Notes: generated from the sequence alone by a model not told the origin. Shown: positions 29,251 to 38,861, numbered from the stretch's first letter. The stretch is 64,000 bases of DNA from Pseudoips prasinana (GCA_951640165.1 OX621251.1:27552893-27616892), one strand, 5' to 3'. Program-made: numbers and translations.

Positions 29251-32200
29251 AAAAAATGAACACTTTATACACATTTATTATGCTTCATAAACTCTTAACC
29301 ACAATTAAATAATAATTAAATAAATAGCTGCCCCACACTAAAATACAGAATTAAAACAGGCAGTGAATAGTTCTTTTATACATAAAACGTAATAAACAAG
29401 AATTTCAATTAAATATAGTTTAAAAACATTGAAAAATTATAATTTTAACCTATTTATTATAATTATTACTAGCACCTAGTTGGACCTAAAGCTAAATTTA
29501 TAAATCGGTATTTGTATAGAGATGTACTATTGACTAGTTGATCAGCCGATTATCGACTATTTTTTTATTATGACTAGCTGATGGTCATCAGCGTTTTATA
29601 ATAATAATATCCTGGGACATTATGCACACACGGCCATCTTGAATCTGATTAAATATTTGCAATATATTTTTTTAACAAACCTGACAATAACGAACACATA
29701 AAAATAAAGATTTATCCAATTTGGTGCTTTCGTTTGGAAGTTATGAGCGTATAAATCTAACAAACATATCTGCAATTCATTTTTATTTATCTGAGGCTGT
29801 CAATAATATATTCTACTGTAATTTACTTACAGTTAAATAGATTTTTGACAGCCTCATTCTAAAAATACAGACTTCTAACGAAGAATGTGTTATTATTAGA
29901 ACGTCATACATATGAATGAAACAAGTAGAACAAAAACTAGTGCAATTTTTTTTCATGTATTGACTTATGTCCGAACTCGTAGAACAAAAGTTGTTGCAAA
30001 TGGTGTGACCTATCTAATCCTGCGAGCTTGTTGGTGTTTATTTCTTTCTTTCTACATAAATTTTCGTTCACTTATCGACCATCGAATAGCTGCCAAAGAA
30101 GTTACACTTCAAAAATCGATAATCGACTATCAACCAAATACCCGGTATAGGCAAACATCTCAGATCTTCTATCCTTTACATTTAAAAGCCTATATCACAG
30201 TATAAAAAAATAAGTTACACCTGTCTTGAAGACTTCATTACAATGACTAATATAAATGAGCTGCTAATGTTCTAATTTTGATAGATGTATTGCAATTATA
30301 AACCTTACACTTCCAGTATAAAGTTCAGATTCAATTGGCAACTGATCAAAGTGCATTGTGATGTGCATAGTAGTGTCTATATGTGTAATATTGTTAATCT
30401 TTAAAATTCATAATTTCTGTACTTTTATAATTGCAATATATCCATCAAAATTTGTACTAACGTCAACATTTAAAAAACAACTGAAGTTATCTGAATACAT
30501 GTATCATAAATAGTAAAGAGATCCTCAACATTAAAAGAATCAAGACCATAAAAAAACTATTTTAAAAACAAATCAAAATCCTACACTATTAAAAGTTTTC
30601 TCTATGGAATAAGAACTATCAAAATCGATTCCCAAGTAACGGAGAAAGTATACATTTTTCAATGATTCATTAAACCGTATAAAAGTGGTCCAGTTTTATA
30701 GATATATTAATTTATTTTGATATCCCACTATTTATGTTACACGTCATACATTTCCATACACATTTTTGATAAAAAGCTATGGAAATAATATCTAAATTCA
30801 TTTAAATTTTGACAAAACATACATGTGATTTATAATTTATACATATATCTACATCTTAAAATAAGTTGTACTATAACATTAAATGTGCAATTATTAAGCC
30901 CGAGATGCACATGCTTGAAATAAGCACGCTTATTTTCAGCATGTGTATTTCAGAGGTAATTGTGTTGTGGTAATATTAAAATTATTTTGTATCTTACTTT
31001 ATACTACTATATACCGCGGTGTTTTCTTTGCATCGAATTTAAATTAAGTAGTAATTAGTTACAATAAGACTTCTTACTTACAGAAATATTGTAACACTGA
31101 TTAGCTTGAGTGATGTTTAGAATGTGTTATTTAGATGTTAAGTATTTACAAAATGAAACAACTTATTTCTCAAGAAGGGGTTAAATCTGCAAATACTGAA
31201 TCCAAAGTAATCGGTCTGTACGCCCGGGTTCAGACTTTGGATTCTTAGTAATATTATACTAAATTTAACAACAAAAAAGGAGTACTTGAGCATTATAAAG
31301 GTATGGATTTGGTTATTAAATTTCTGAAACAGTCAACTAATTAGGGGCTCAATATTTATATGAAAAAGATGTATGTTTTGGTTGAACATCCACTATGTAC
31401 GCATTCCAAAAACAAAGCATTTTTTTACTTAAGTAGTCATATACAAGGTTCAAAATTGAACATCTTTTTACTCGCTTTTAATCCATTTAGACTTAGGTTC
31501 TTCAGTGTTATGTACGACTAACATATGCCAATGATTTGTAGAAGCAGTCGCTGTGTCGAGGATACGAACATAGTGGACTATAGTAGAGATATTTACACCG
31601 GTAGTATTGGTAATAAGTATACACGTATGATTTACACTAATTAAATTGATACTTATAAACTCCTTTGAGAAATTACAACATACATTTTAGCGGTGTCATA
31701 ATGCCTGAAAGATTCATATACATATAACGTTTATTTTGGTGTTATAACAATATCAAAAAATAAAAATTTCGTCACCAATACTGGTCGTACACCTGGGTCA
31801 CTATTATTTTAAAAAGTAAAGGTTTTTTTTTAAATATCGTAAATAATATCCACCGATTTTAATGAGAATAAAACAATATATTAAATAATATCAAGTCAAA
31901 CCATCTAAAATATTAATCTGTCAACTTATTTCTTTGCAAGTTATACCCATGAAGATTTTTTTATGATAGACGCTTCCACACTATCTAAAGATCCAATGTT
32001 CACTTTATAAAATAAAAATAGTAACTATTTCCTGCATTTTAAGCAATATAATTATAAAGTCACAAGCGACAAAAATATAGCTGCCCTAAATCTAAAATAT
32101 ATTCAAACGCACAATAGGTGCGCACTCTAAGCAACGCATGAGTACTGTTAGTAATACTTCTAGTACCCGGTAATAATGTTAAATTAACATATATATGTAC

Positions 32201-32391
32201 AGATATATAGGCTATCAACTTCTTTACAAGAATTGCACAATCCTCTATATTTCAATATTATACATAATTTTGTAATATCCTCCGCGCAACTCCAGTACAA
32301 ACTGTTAAGATATCTCTATAAAAGTGTACACATTTCTGTAGAATTAATTCTTTGAAATTCGTACATTATTATCAAGTTTTCGAGGCTTATT

Positions 32392-32640
32392 CCACTTAAA
32401 TCACCTATGTAAATCACCATTATTTAAGCATACTAAATGTTGGCATTAAATCATTAGAAAAGTAGGTTCGGTTTAACTGCGATCATCCAACGCATGACCC
32501 GAACGAGCGACACAAGCGTACCGTGGTAGCGGCCGCCGAGTGCCAGAAAGATTTTTTTTGTACAAACAATCCACTTTGGTGATTTAAGTCCACTGTTTGA
32601 TATACTTAAATCACCTAGCTACACTGGTGATTTAAGTGAA
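32392..32640. repeat. Four GGTGATTTAAGT motifs in alternating orientation
   Basis: ACTTAAATCACC occurs at about 32394 and 32604, and its complement GGTGATTTAAGT at 32578 and 32626. The last three can pair with one another in RNA as short hairpins. Confidence 0.6.
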
Positions 32641-32803
32641 ATATATAGTTTTTCAGTCATATAGATATAGGACATGAGTGTGAAGATGTCTTAAAGCCTT
32701 AAACCATGGGATAATACCTAATACAAGATATATACAAATCAATACGATGTTAACATTTGTATTTTTAATAAATTTCCATAATAGTAAACTATCACTTATT
32801 TTC

Positions 32804-33000
32804 AGACTTCGCCCGCACTAGGGAAACGAGTCACTGTGTCGCGGGTACTTTAAAAATATGAAATTGACGGGCACAAAGCACACCCAGACTCAGAACAACT
32901 ACGTATGGATCACACAAATATTCGTTCAGCTCCATAGTTCTGTACGGGAAACGAACCCGGGGCGACTGTTACTTTTACAAATACATAGTTTGGACGTCAA
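32804..33000 (-). mobile_element. SINE family D fragment
   Basis: CCCGCACTAGGGAAAC, GTGTCGCGGGTACTTTAAAA, ACACCCAGACTCAGAACAAC and, near 32945, CGGGAAACGAACCCGGGGC (decayed B box on the minus strand). Confidence 0.45.
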
Positions 33001-33001
33001 T

Positions 33002-33228
33002 CTGGGGCACTACCGGCTATGTCGCCGAACATCGATTTCTTAAATGGCGTTCAAATAAATAAAGGTTAATAATGACTTAATCGTTAAATCGGGTTCAACG
33101 TTGACAATCGATTCCGGACCATTCATGACGTCACAGGTGGTCATGGAAGCCGATTTAACGACTGATTAAGTCATTTTTAACCTTAATTTATTTGAACGCC
33201 ATTCACGAAAACGATGTTCGGTGCCCCA
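33002..33228. repeat. Inverted-repeat element (MITE-like)
   Basis: Inner arms of about 50 bp: AATGGCGTTCAAATAAATAA.. (33043) against ..TTATTTGAACGCCATT (33203), with TGACTTAATCGTTAAATCGG opposite CCGATTTAACGACTGATTAA. Outer blocks GGGGCAC and CGAACATCG (left) face CGATGTTCGGTGCCCC (right), but the left one is split by about 14 bases. Confidence 0.65.
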
Positions 33229-33716
33229 GTACTAGATCACATATTTACTGGCTTTAACACACTTCATCTAGTGTCACTACATCTAAAAAAATAATAATTT
33301 TGCCCGCCATAAATATGAGATTCTCACATCCGTTTATTAAAAAAATAACAGTATCTACTCATATTTTAGATCTTATATGAGATTCGAATAAAGCCCGTAG
33401 TGTGTTACTTAGACACAATTAACAGTTTTACTGCGAGCATGCGCGGTATAATATCATAGCAACATTTATAACGCAAATGCGTTTCCATAAATACATATCA
33501 ACAATAAATATCTACAATACAACAGTCCGAAGTGTGTCCAAATCTTTAAAATCCCAACTTATAATAAAATGCTATGCATTATAATATTCCCTTCTTAAAT
33601 GCACTTTACGAAAATCTTGTGTTATTTTGTGCACACTTTCATGAATATCAGTGAAAACCTATAATAGAAATTCACAATTAACACTCAGATTCTTCCATGA
33701 ATGATGAAGCTTTTTT

Positions 33717-33884
33717 TTCACAATTAACGGAATAATGCAAATATTTCACAATTAACGGAGTAATGCAAATATTTCACAATTAACGGAGTAATGCAAATAT
33801 TTCACAATTAACGGAGTAATGCAAATATTTCACGATTAACGGAGCTTCGCAAATGTTTCGTTAACGGACTTTAGCAAAAATTTA
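33717..33884. repeat. 28-bp minisatellite
   Basis: Units begin at 33717, 33745, 33773, 33801 and 33829 (TTCACAATTAACGGAGTAAT.. ), then decay (33857) with related words to about 33945. The middle three units are almost identical. Direct repeats without spacers, so not a CRISPR. Confidence 0.9.
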
Positions 33885-34067
33885 GTATTATTTTTTATGA
33901 CTAACGAAGTTTAGAATACTTTTCACGATTAACGATGTTTCTCACATTCACGTTTCGTGGGATATTCTACAAACGTCTATGTACTCGTGGGATATCCATG
34001 AGACAGCTGGTTGTTCGTATCATAGTTCTTCAGCGTCGCTGTTCCTCGAGCTGGGGGTGGCTGGTTG

Positions 34068-34169
34068 TCAGACTTGGACGCGGGTGTTCCCGTTGGTGGG
34101 TCGGAGCTCCGACTCCAGCCCGTACTGCCTCGACCGGGGATTCTTGCGAAGATTTGAGACGAATGCGTA
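34068..34169 (-). CDS. Lipid phosphate phosphatase, last coding exon
   Basis: The exon follows a good acceptor (CCGTTCATTTCAG) and reads 33 codons and TGA, starting YAFVSNLRKNP and ending NGNTRVQV. It joins in phase 0 to the exon at 36505-36681. The hydrophobic start completes the sixth membrane segment; the remainder is the short cytoplasmic tail typical of this family (position of the V-S-N/D-L/F-F-K motif of LPPs). GC content is clearly above its flanks. Two plus-strand ORFs (33935-34210) over it are antisense artefacts. Confidence 0.8.
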   Translation of the reverse strand, partial: YAFVSNLRKNPRSRQYGLESELRPTNGNTRVQV

Positions 34170-34262
34170 CTGAAATGAACGGAATATGTGTTATGTTAAT
34201 TATTCTGTAGCGTTTTCTTTTTTAAAGACAATGACAACGCCGCACTAGGCAATCTAATTCCT

Positions 34263-34510
34263 GTGTCGCGGGGTAATTTAAAAGCATATATTAGACGGAC
34301 ATAAATTACATCCAGACTTAGAACAACTATTTAAGTAGCACATGTGTCGCAGGGTACTTTACACAAATATAATAGACAGACACAAATTACATCCAGACTC
34401 AGAACACATATTTATGGGTCATATAAATAGTTGTCCAGCGCGGGAATCAAATCCGGATACGAAGCGGCGAGGCTACTGTCTTAGCCGCTGCGCCACGCGT
34501 ACAGTCGCCA
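34263..34510 (-). mobile_element. SINE family D with tandem partial duplication
   Basis: On the minus strand the head is CGTGGCGCAGCGGCTAAGAC with B box near 34445. The 5' part of the body is present twice (34263-34340 and 34343-34430: GTGTCGCGGGG / GTGTCGCAGGG, then ATTACATCCAGAC). It lies in the last intron side of the phosphatase gene, upstream of its terminal exon. Confidence 0.55.
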
Positions 34511-34754
34511 CTAAGAGCAGAGTATTAACACCGTGTTTCTGTGCAACTATGTGTGATCTGTGAAATAAAAGCTCCAAAACAAACACACCTATTTGATATC
34601 TGCAAGCTTGTCTGATCAAGGAGATATATAGCTTGATTTTATAAAATCCATCAGCCCTTTCAGTTGAATGACAGTGCTCTTTATAGTATTATATTATAAT
34701 TAAACGATTTCAAGTTAGATTATTACATTTATTACTAAGAGAACTGCAGAACTG

Positions 34755-34871
34755 CTGAACTGCAGAAAACGGATTGAACGGTGTGCAAAGTTTGTGGGGA
34801 ATTGATACGAACTTGTCGTATCAATTCCCCACAAACTTTGCACACCGTTCAATCCGTTTTCTGCAGTTCAG
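34755..34871. repeat. 117-bp perfect palindrome, 5-base spacer
   Basis: Arms of 56 bp at 34755-34810 and 34816-34871 are exact reverse complements; the spacer is ACTTG. It lies in the intron between the last two phosphatase exons. A short direct repeat (GAACTGCAGAACTGCTGAAC) stands just before it. Confidence 0.95.
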
Positions 34872-35057
34872 GAATTGACATAAAGGAAGGTGTTTATCAC
34901 CGTGTAAGGAAGAGAGAGAATTATACATTGAAAATTAATAGTGAATTTGGATAATATCAACAACATTTCATTTCATTTCATTTTATAATACTGTTGTAGC
35001 TCTTTGAGGTTGTGATAATAATAAATTAAATTCTTTCTAATAAGAAAACATTCGTGT

Positions 35058-35097
35058 TTAATGTCAACAATACCCTGCGGGGTATTGTTGACATTAA
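35058..35097. repeat. 40-bp palindrome
   Basis: TTAATGTCAACAATACCC and its complement meet at TGCG; one mismatch at the centre. Intronic. Confidence 0.85.
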
Positions 35098-35210
35098 CCA
35101 CTCATGTGCACTTACACAACCACGAAATTAACAAGCTTGATGCTGGTTATACCTAAAACTTTAGTGTAATAAAACATTATAAATTAAATGCGTTAAGAAA
35201 TATCGAATGG

Positions 35211-35327
35211 ATTGTATAAATTCAAAATGTAGGTACCACGGTGCGGTGGCGGAGCGGTTAACGCACATGGGGCCGAATACCCCGTGGTCGTGGGTTCGAT
35301 TCCCACCCGCATTTATATTTATACAAT
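35211..35327 (+). repeat. tRNA-like cassette inside 11-bp inverted repeats
   Basis: At 35241-35311 the A-box-like TGGCGGAGCGG (35247) and B box GGTTCGATTCC (35293) are separated as in a tRNA; GTGGG/CCCAC makes the T arm and a seven-pair stem closes a loop CCGAATA that would place GAA as anticodon. The acceptor stem is only about four pairs and position 33 is C, so I do not call it a functional tRNA-Phe. ATTGTATAAAT (35211) and ATTTATACAAT (35317) flank it. Confidence 0.5.
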
Positions 35328-35493
35328 TCATTGTAAATATGTCTGAAAAATTATTATAAGGCAGTGTTTTTGAACATATTTAAGGTATCCAGAGTTCATC
35401 AGGACAGTTATAAAAATGAACAAGTCGCGTGTGTTTGAAATATTGTAAGCTACGCTCACCGCTTACTTTAAGTCTTTCGTAAGCTTTCGTAGA

Positions 35494-35740
35494 CTAAGGG
35501 CCAGCGCAGACAGAGAGGAGCGCAGCGGAAAGAATTTTATTAAAGCACTAGAAAATCAACTTTAAAATTATAGTAATAAAGTGCATATATGCTTGAACCT
35601 ATCATAAAATGCTCGCGCGGTCCCGGGCATATAATGTTTAAGCATATATGAACTTTACTTTAATAATTTTTAAGTTGATTTTCTAGTGGCTTAATAAAAT
35701 CCTCTCCGCTGCGCTCCTCTCTGTCTGCGCTGGCCCTTAG
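35494..35740. repeat. MITE with arms of about 100 bp
   Basis: CTAAGGGCCAGCGCAGACAG.. at 35494 mirrors ..CTGTCTGCGCTGGCCCTTAG at 35740; GAGGAGCGCAGCGG and GAAAATCAACTT are also mirrored. The non-symmetric centre (about 35605-35625) has TCGCGCGGTCCCGGG. It is intronic. No clear target duplication; PIF/Harbinger or hAT are both possible. Confidence 0.75.
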
Positions 35741-35871
35741 AAACACGAGAAGTGCAGATAGCACGCAAAGTTGTCATACTCTTGTCTTGTCTTGGTAGAG
35801 GTATACTTCCGTACAGCACTTCAACCCTTCAGGATCTTCTGTACTAACCCCCATTACTTTTTAGGGTTCCG

Positions 35872-36363
35872 TAGCCAAATGGCAAAAAACGGAACCCTTA
35901 TAGATTCGTCATGTCTGTCTGTCTGTCCGTCCGTCCGTCCGTATGTCACAGCCACTTTTTTCCGAAACTATAATTTTATTTACTTATATATTTTTTTCAT
36001 CGTACCCATACATGAATTTTTGAAGACCTATGGATAGGTCTTCAAAAATGATATTGAGGTTTCTAATATATTTTTTTTCTAAACTGAATAGTTTGCCCGA
36101 GAGACACTTGCAAAGTGGTAAAATGAGTGTCCCCCCCTGTAACTTCTAAAATAAGAGAATGATAAAACTAAAAAAAATATATGATGTACATTACCATACA
36201 AACTAACAACGAAAATTGGTTTGAACGAGATCTAGTAAGTAGTTTTTTTTAATACGTCATAAATCGCAACAATTTACACAATTTACCTTTCATTTAATCA
36301 ACTGAAATACTTGCTGTTACGGAACCCTTCATGGGCGAGTCCGACTCGCACTTGGTCGGTCTT
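35872..36363. repeat. AGTGCGAGTCGG-type interspersed repeat, long variant, copy 2
   Basis: It runs from GGGTTCCGTAGCCAAATGGC and a TGTCTGTCTGTCCGTCCG run through CACAGCCACTTTTTTCC and CAAAGTGGTAAAATGAGTG to ACGGAACCCTTCATGGGC and GAGTCCGACTCGCACTTG. Intronic; the 88-codon plus ORF at its start is spurious. Within it GAAGACCTATGGATAGGTCTTC is a small perfect hairpin. Confidence 0.7.
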
Positions 36364-36504
36364 TTATCTCTAACTCTAGAGCCCTGAATGCAGTCTACAC
36401 ATACTTCAGAACGCTTGTTAGGGGTAGATCCTTGTAGTCTCCTGGTTCTGGATATTATAGCCCTAGTATGGCTATTCTGAATCTAAGTAAGTTGTCATAC
36501 TCAC

Positions 36505-36681
36505 AATAACTATAGCATATAAGACTCCAATACAAATTCCAGCGAGCACGTCGCTCCAATGATGCTTGTAGTCGGAAACCCTGGTCAGCACCGTGAAGAT
36601 AGCGAACACTATCAAAATGAACTGGAAGAAGTGGCGCAAGAGCTTGGAGCCGCGCCAGTTGAAGCGTTTTTGTAAGTAGAT
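36505..36681 (-). CDS. Lipid phosphate phosphatase (PAP2/wunen family), internal exon with catalytic motif 3
   Basis: 59 codons between acceptor CGTTTACAG (36682-36690) and donor GTGAGT (36504-36499). It starts IYLQKRF, goes on with WRGSKLLRHFFQFILIVFAI (membrane segment 5 and its lead-in) and has TRVSDYKHHWSDVLAG, which fits catalytic motif C3 (SR-x5-H-x3-D; Ser is Thr here), followed by segment 6 (GVLYAIVI). The second His of the motif region is the nucleophile in this family. LPPs are six-pass ectoenzymes of plasma membrane or ER that dephosphorylate phosphatidate, lysophosphatidate or sphingosine 1-phosphate; Drosophila wunen proteins guide germ cells this way. Introns: 2015 bp upstream, 2335 bp downstream, both phase 0 and full of repeats. 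The exact orthologue (wunen or lazaro-like) cannot be settled from this half. Confidence 0.93.
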
Positions 36682-36865
36682 CTGTAAACGAAATTAAAGA
36701 ACTGTTGGAACAATAAGAAGTTTTTGCTTAAGTATAATAATTCAATGATTTATTATTTTTTCCCAATTTTGACCGACACCTGACGATCAATGAGGTTTTA
36801 TTTTCCATTAATATATAATCTACATTCATATAAAGATGTAATCTTTATTGCACCAAAACATAATA

Positions 36866-36999
36866 GAGACGCCAGCACACCAAGCTACCCCAATCTGTCA
36901 AATTTGCCCAATTGAAAGTGAACCTAATACTTTTGTGATAAAGTTGAAAATCAATAAAGGAATTTGACAGATTGGAGTAGCTGGATGTGCTGGTGTCTG
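36866..36999. mobile_element. TA-flanked MITE (CAGACGCC family), copy 5
   Basis: 134 bp, TA on both sides, right end GATGTGCTGGTGTCTG. Inserted in the phosphatase intron 36682-38696, in the orientation opposite to copy 1. Confidence 0.75.
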
Positions 37000-37121
37000 T
37001 ACATAATGTGTCGATCATTTAGGGGGTTATGCCCTTATTGCCACAATTGACAGACGGGTGGGCAATGACGCAGTATTACGGTCATAGTACTCAAAGGGAC
37101 GTAATTGCCCATTATCTAGTA

Positions 37122-37297
37122 CTAGCTGTACCCCGCGGTTTTACCCGCGTAAACTTTATAAATTATACCTTATATGTTATTCGGATATATAAGCTATATT
37201 ACTACAAAATTTCATAAAAATCAGTTCGGTAGTTTTTGCGTGAAAGAGTAACAAACATATAGGTACACTCACAAACTTTCGGCTTTATAGTTTTGAT
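37122..37297 (-). mobile_element. Short non-autonomous Helitron in intron
   Basis: ACTAGCTGTACCCCGCGGTT at 37121 gives, on the minus strand, hairpin plus CTAG|T. The body (AAGCTATATTACTACAAAAT, AGTTTTTGCGTGAAAGAGTA) is of the subtype seen at 42372. The 5' TC end is decayed near 37297. Confidence 0.65.
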
Positions 37298-37299
37298 AT

Positions 37300-37490
37300 A
37301 GTCAGCGAGGCCGACTTCTACGCTCCCCACGGGATGAGATGCGGTGGTGGTATTTTTGCCGTCAGCGATCTTGTGAGAGTCGCTGAAACTCGCTATATGC
37401 GGGTAGTTCAAGACCGGTATTTATTTTTGTGGAGATCTTTGGGCCTATGTCCAGCAGTGGACGTTTTTCGGCTGACATGGTGATAATGAT
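37300..37490 (+). pseudogene. RTE-like retrotransposon tail in intron
   Basis: GAGGCCGACTTCTACGCTCC, then GTGAGAGTCGCTGAAACTCG, GTGGAGATCTTTGGGC and ATGTCCAGCAGTGGACG, ending GACATGGTGATAATGA. This is the RTE C-terminal/tail block with many changes. Confidence 0.5.
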
Positions 37491-37719
37491 TAAATATATG
37501 GGTGCAATTAGCGGTCTTATCGTATAAAGCACCTCTTCCCGACATTTAACGGAAAAGAAAAACGATTGTTGGCAGTCTATCTACTCACAATCGTACTTAA
37601 ATATCATATATGAGTGCGTGGGCACCAGCGCTAGATGCCCTCACCTAGCCTATGCTGAGATGTCACACCCTTCGGCAGAGCACGCAGGAGAAATATAAGT
37701 AGCAGGTTCTTTCTGTTTA

Positions 37720-37815
37720 ATTTTACTATCTTTTATGTTCAAGTTTGTTGTATTTTATGTTTTCATTCCTGTGTGTCTTTGTTGAATAAATTTATTTTAT
37801 TTATTTATTATTTTA
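37720..37815 (+). mobile_element. LINE 3' tail in intron
   Basis: GTGTGTCTTTGTTGAATAAA followed by TTTATTTTATTTATTTATTA: polyadenylation signal and TTTA tail of an unidentified LINE. Confidence 0.4.
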
Positions 37816-38309
37816 TATTAGTTAACAAATATAACAATAGATGACAGAAACCAATCGACATATTCTATCTAAACAAAGCATCATGTGGAAATCAAGGATC
37901 ATTACCTTTTTTTGTGGATGGCGCCAGTTTTAAACAGAAGACGAAAAAATCTTTTAGCTATACCGTCGGAATCCTAATTGGTAAACGAAATCACGTTTAA
38001 AGATATTGTGCACATATTTGTTTAATGCAAATTGGACGCACGAGACGCATACAAATTACACCGGCGCGCGGCGTCTGAAGCGCCGTCTTTACAATAAGCC
38101 AAGTTTTGCATGACAATTGATTAGAAATATGGGAATGAAGGTCAGACCAGAAGGATTTACGAGGAAGTGTGTCACCATCAAGCTTCTTGCACGATTCCCT
38201 ATTTTTGAAATGCGCCCCATCTAAATGTTGCGGGTAGGAATTATTATTTCGTAAAAAGTTATGGAGAAATCCTTAAAACTCTCTCGAACTGACTTAGCAG
38301 TTTAGCGTA

Positions 38310-38562
38310 CTTACTTACTTATCGTATGGGCAGTGGTTACCCTAGTGTCAGAGTTGTTCAAGCCGCCTAGTAGGCCTCTGACATGGCTTAACGACTGTTG
38401 CCTAATGGCTACAACCGGGACCGACAACTTAACGTGCCCTCCGAAGCACGGAGACGCTCAGAAATTAAACCACTTTGTCGGTCACCCATCTATGGACTGA
38501 CCGCGAGCATTGTTGCTTAACCTCGCCAATCACTTACGGACTGGTGAGAGCATCTGGCTATG
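38310..38562 (-). mobile_element. 5S-rRNA-derived SINE with target duplication, in phosphatase intron
   Basis: On the minus strand the head reads GAGGTTAAGCAACAATGCTC, GCGGTCAGTCCATAG and ATGGGTGACCG. These fit the internal promoter of 5S rRNA genes in order: box A (GTTAAGCAAC), the intermediate element (GGTCAGT) and box C (ATGGGTGACCG). A SINE body follows (CGTGCTTCGGAGGGCACG, AGCCATGTCAGAGGCC) and then a TAAG tail at 38310-38323. An 11-bp direct repeat AGTTTAGCGTA flanks it (38299-38309 and 38563-38573), which shows retroposition. Other copies: 61930-62165, 4617-4690, 27686-27765. Confidence 0.8.
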
Positions 38563-38696
38563 AGTTTAGCGTAATATAGGCATGTTATAATGGTAGCGAT
38601 CACGTCGTATACGTCGATCCGGCAAACGGGAACATATACCTACGTTCCAGTAGTAAGCGAAAAGGAGTACGAGTTTAGATATTGTAATCCACTTAC

Positions 38697-38861
38697 GCAA
38701 AAGTACAGCATGGTGTACGCGGAAAAGGACGAGTGTCCGCTGGGGAAGGAGAGCCTCATCTCCTTCATGAGCTTCTCGGTCGCACCGTCTTCACATTCGA
38801 ACTCCGCGATGTAGCGCCACCGGTTCTCAGGAATCGTACAATCGATTTTTGGATTACATAC
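38697..38861 (-). CDS. Lipid phosphate phosphatase (PAP2/wunen family), exon with catalytic motif 2
   Basis: 55 codons between acceptor GTCTTTCCAG and donor GTAAGT, phase 0. The exon starts VCNPKIDC (the luminal/extracellular loop after motif C1), goes on with an acidic stretch (FECEDGATEK), and has RLSFPSGHSSFSAYTM, motif C2 (PSGH), where the His acts as proton donor, followed by the start of membrane segment 4 (MLYFC). It joins directly to IYLQKRF of the next exon, the arrangement seen in animal LPPs. The preceding exon should end with the K-x6-RP motif C1; no such sequence was found between 38862 and 64000 on this strand, so it is outside the window or I missed it. Confidence 0.93.

Larger units (their letters stand above)
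29255..34067 (-). other. Possible long 3' UTR of the phosphatase gene
   Basis: Downstream of the stop codon at 34068 the minus strand is AT-rich and, unlike its surroundings, poor in transposons up to about 29250. There an AATAAA (29279-29274 on the minus strand) is followed by a GT/T-rich stretch as at a cleavage site. Several earlier AATAAA words exist (for example 33338), so the true end may be much closer to the stop. Inside are a 28-bp minisatellite (33717-33884), an inverted-repeat element (33002-33228), a SINE D fragment (32804-33000) and four GGTGATTTAAGT motifs. Inference only; RNA data are needed. Confidence 0.3.

Noticed and set aside
33717..33884. CRISPR-like array
   Set aside because: Direct 28-base repeats without any spacers, in a eukaryotic intron/UTR context.
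33935..34210. 91-codon and 64-codon plus-strand ORFs
   Set aside because: They are antisense to the last exon of the phosphatase, whose splice site, frame and family fit on the minus strand.
35241..35311. Functional tRNA-Phe(GAA) gene
   Set aside because: The acceptor stem has only about four pairs, base 33 is C and the anticodon stem is seven pairs long; better seen as a tRNA-like SINE head.
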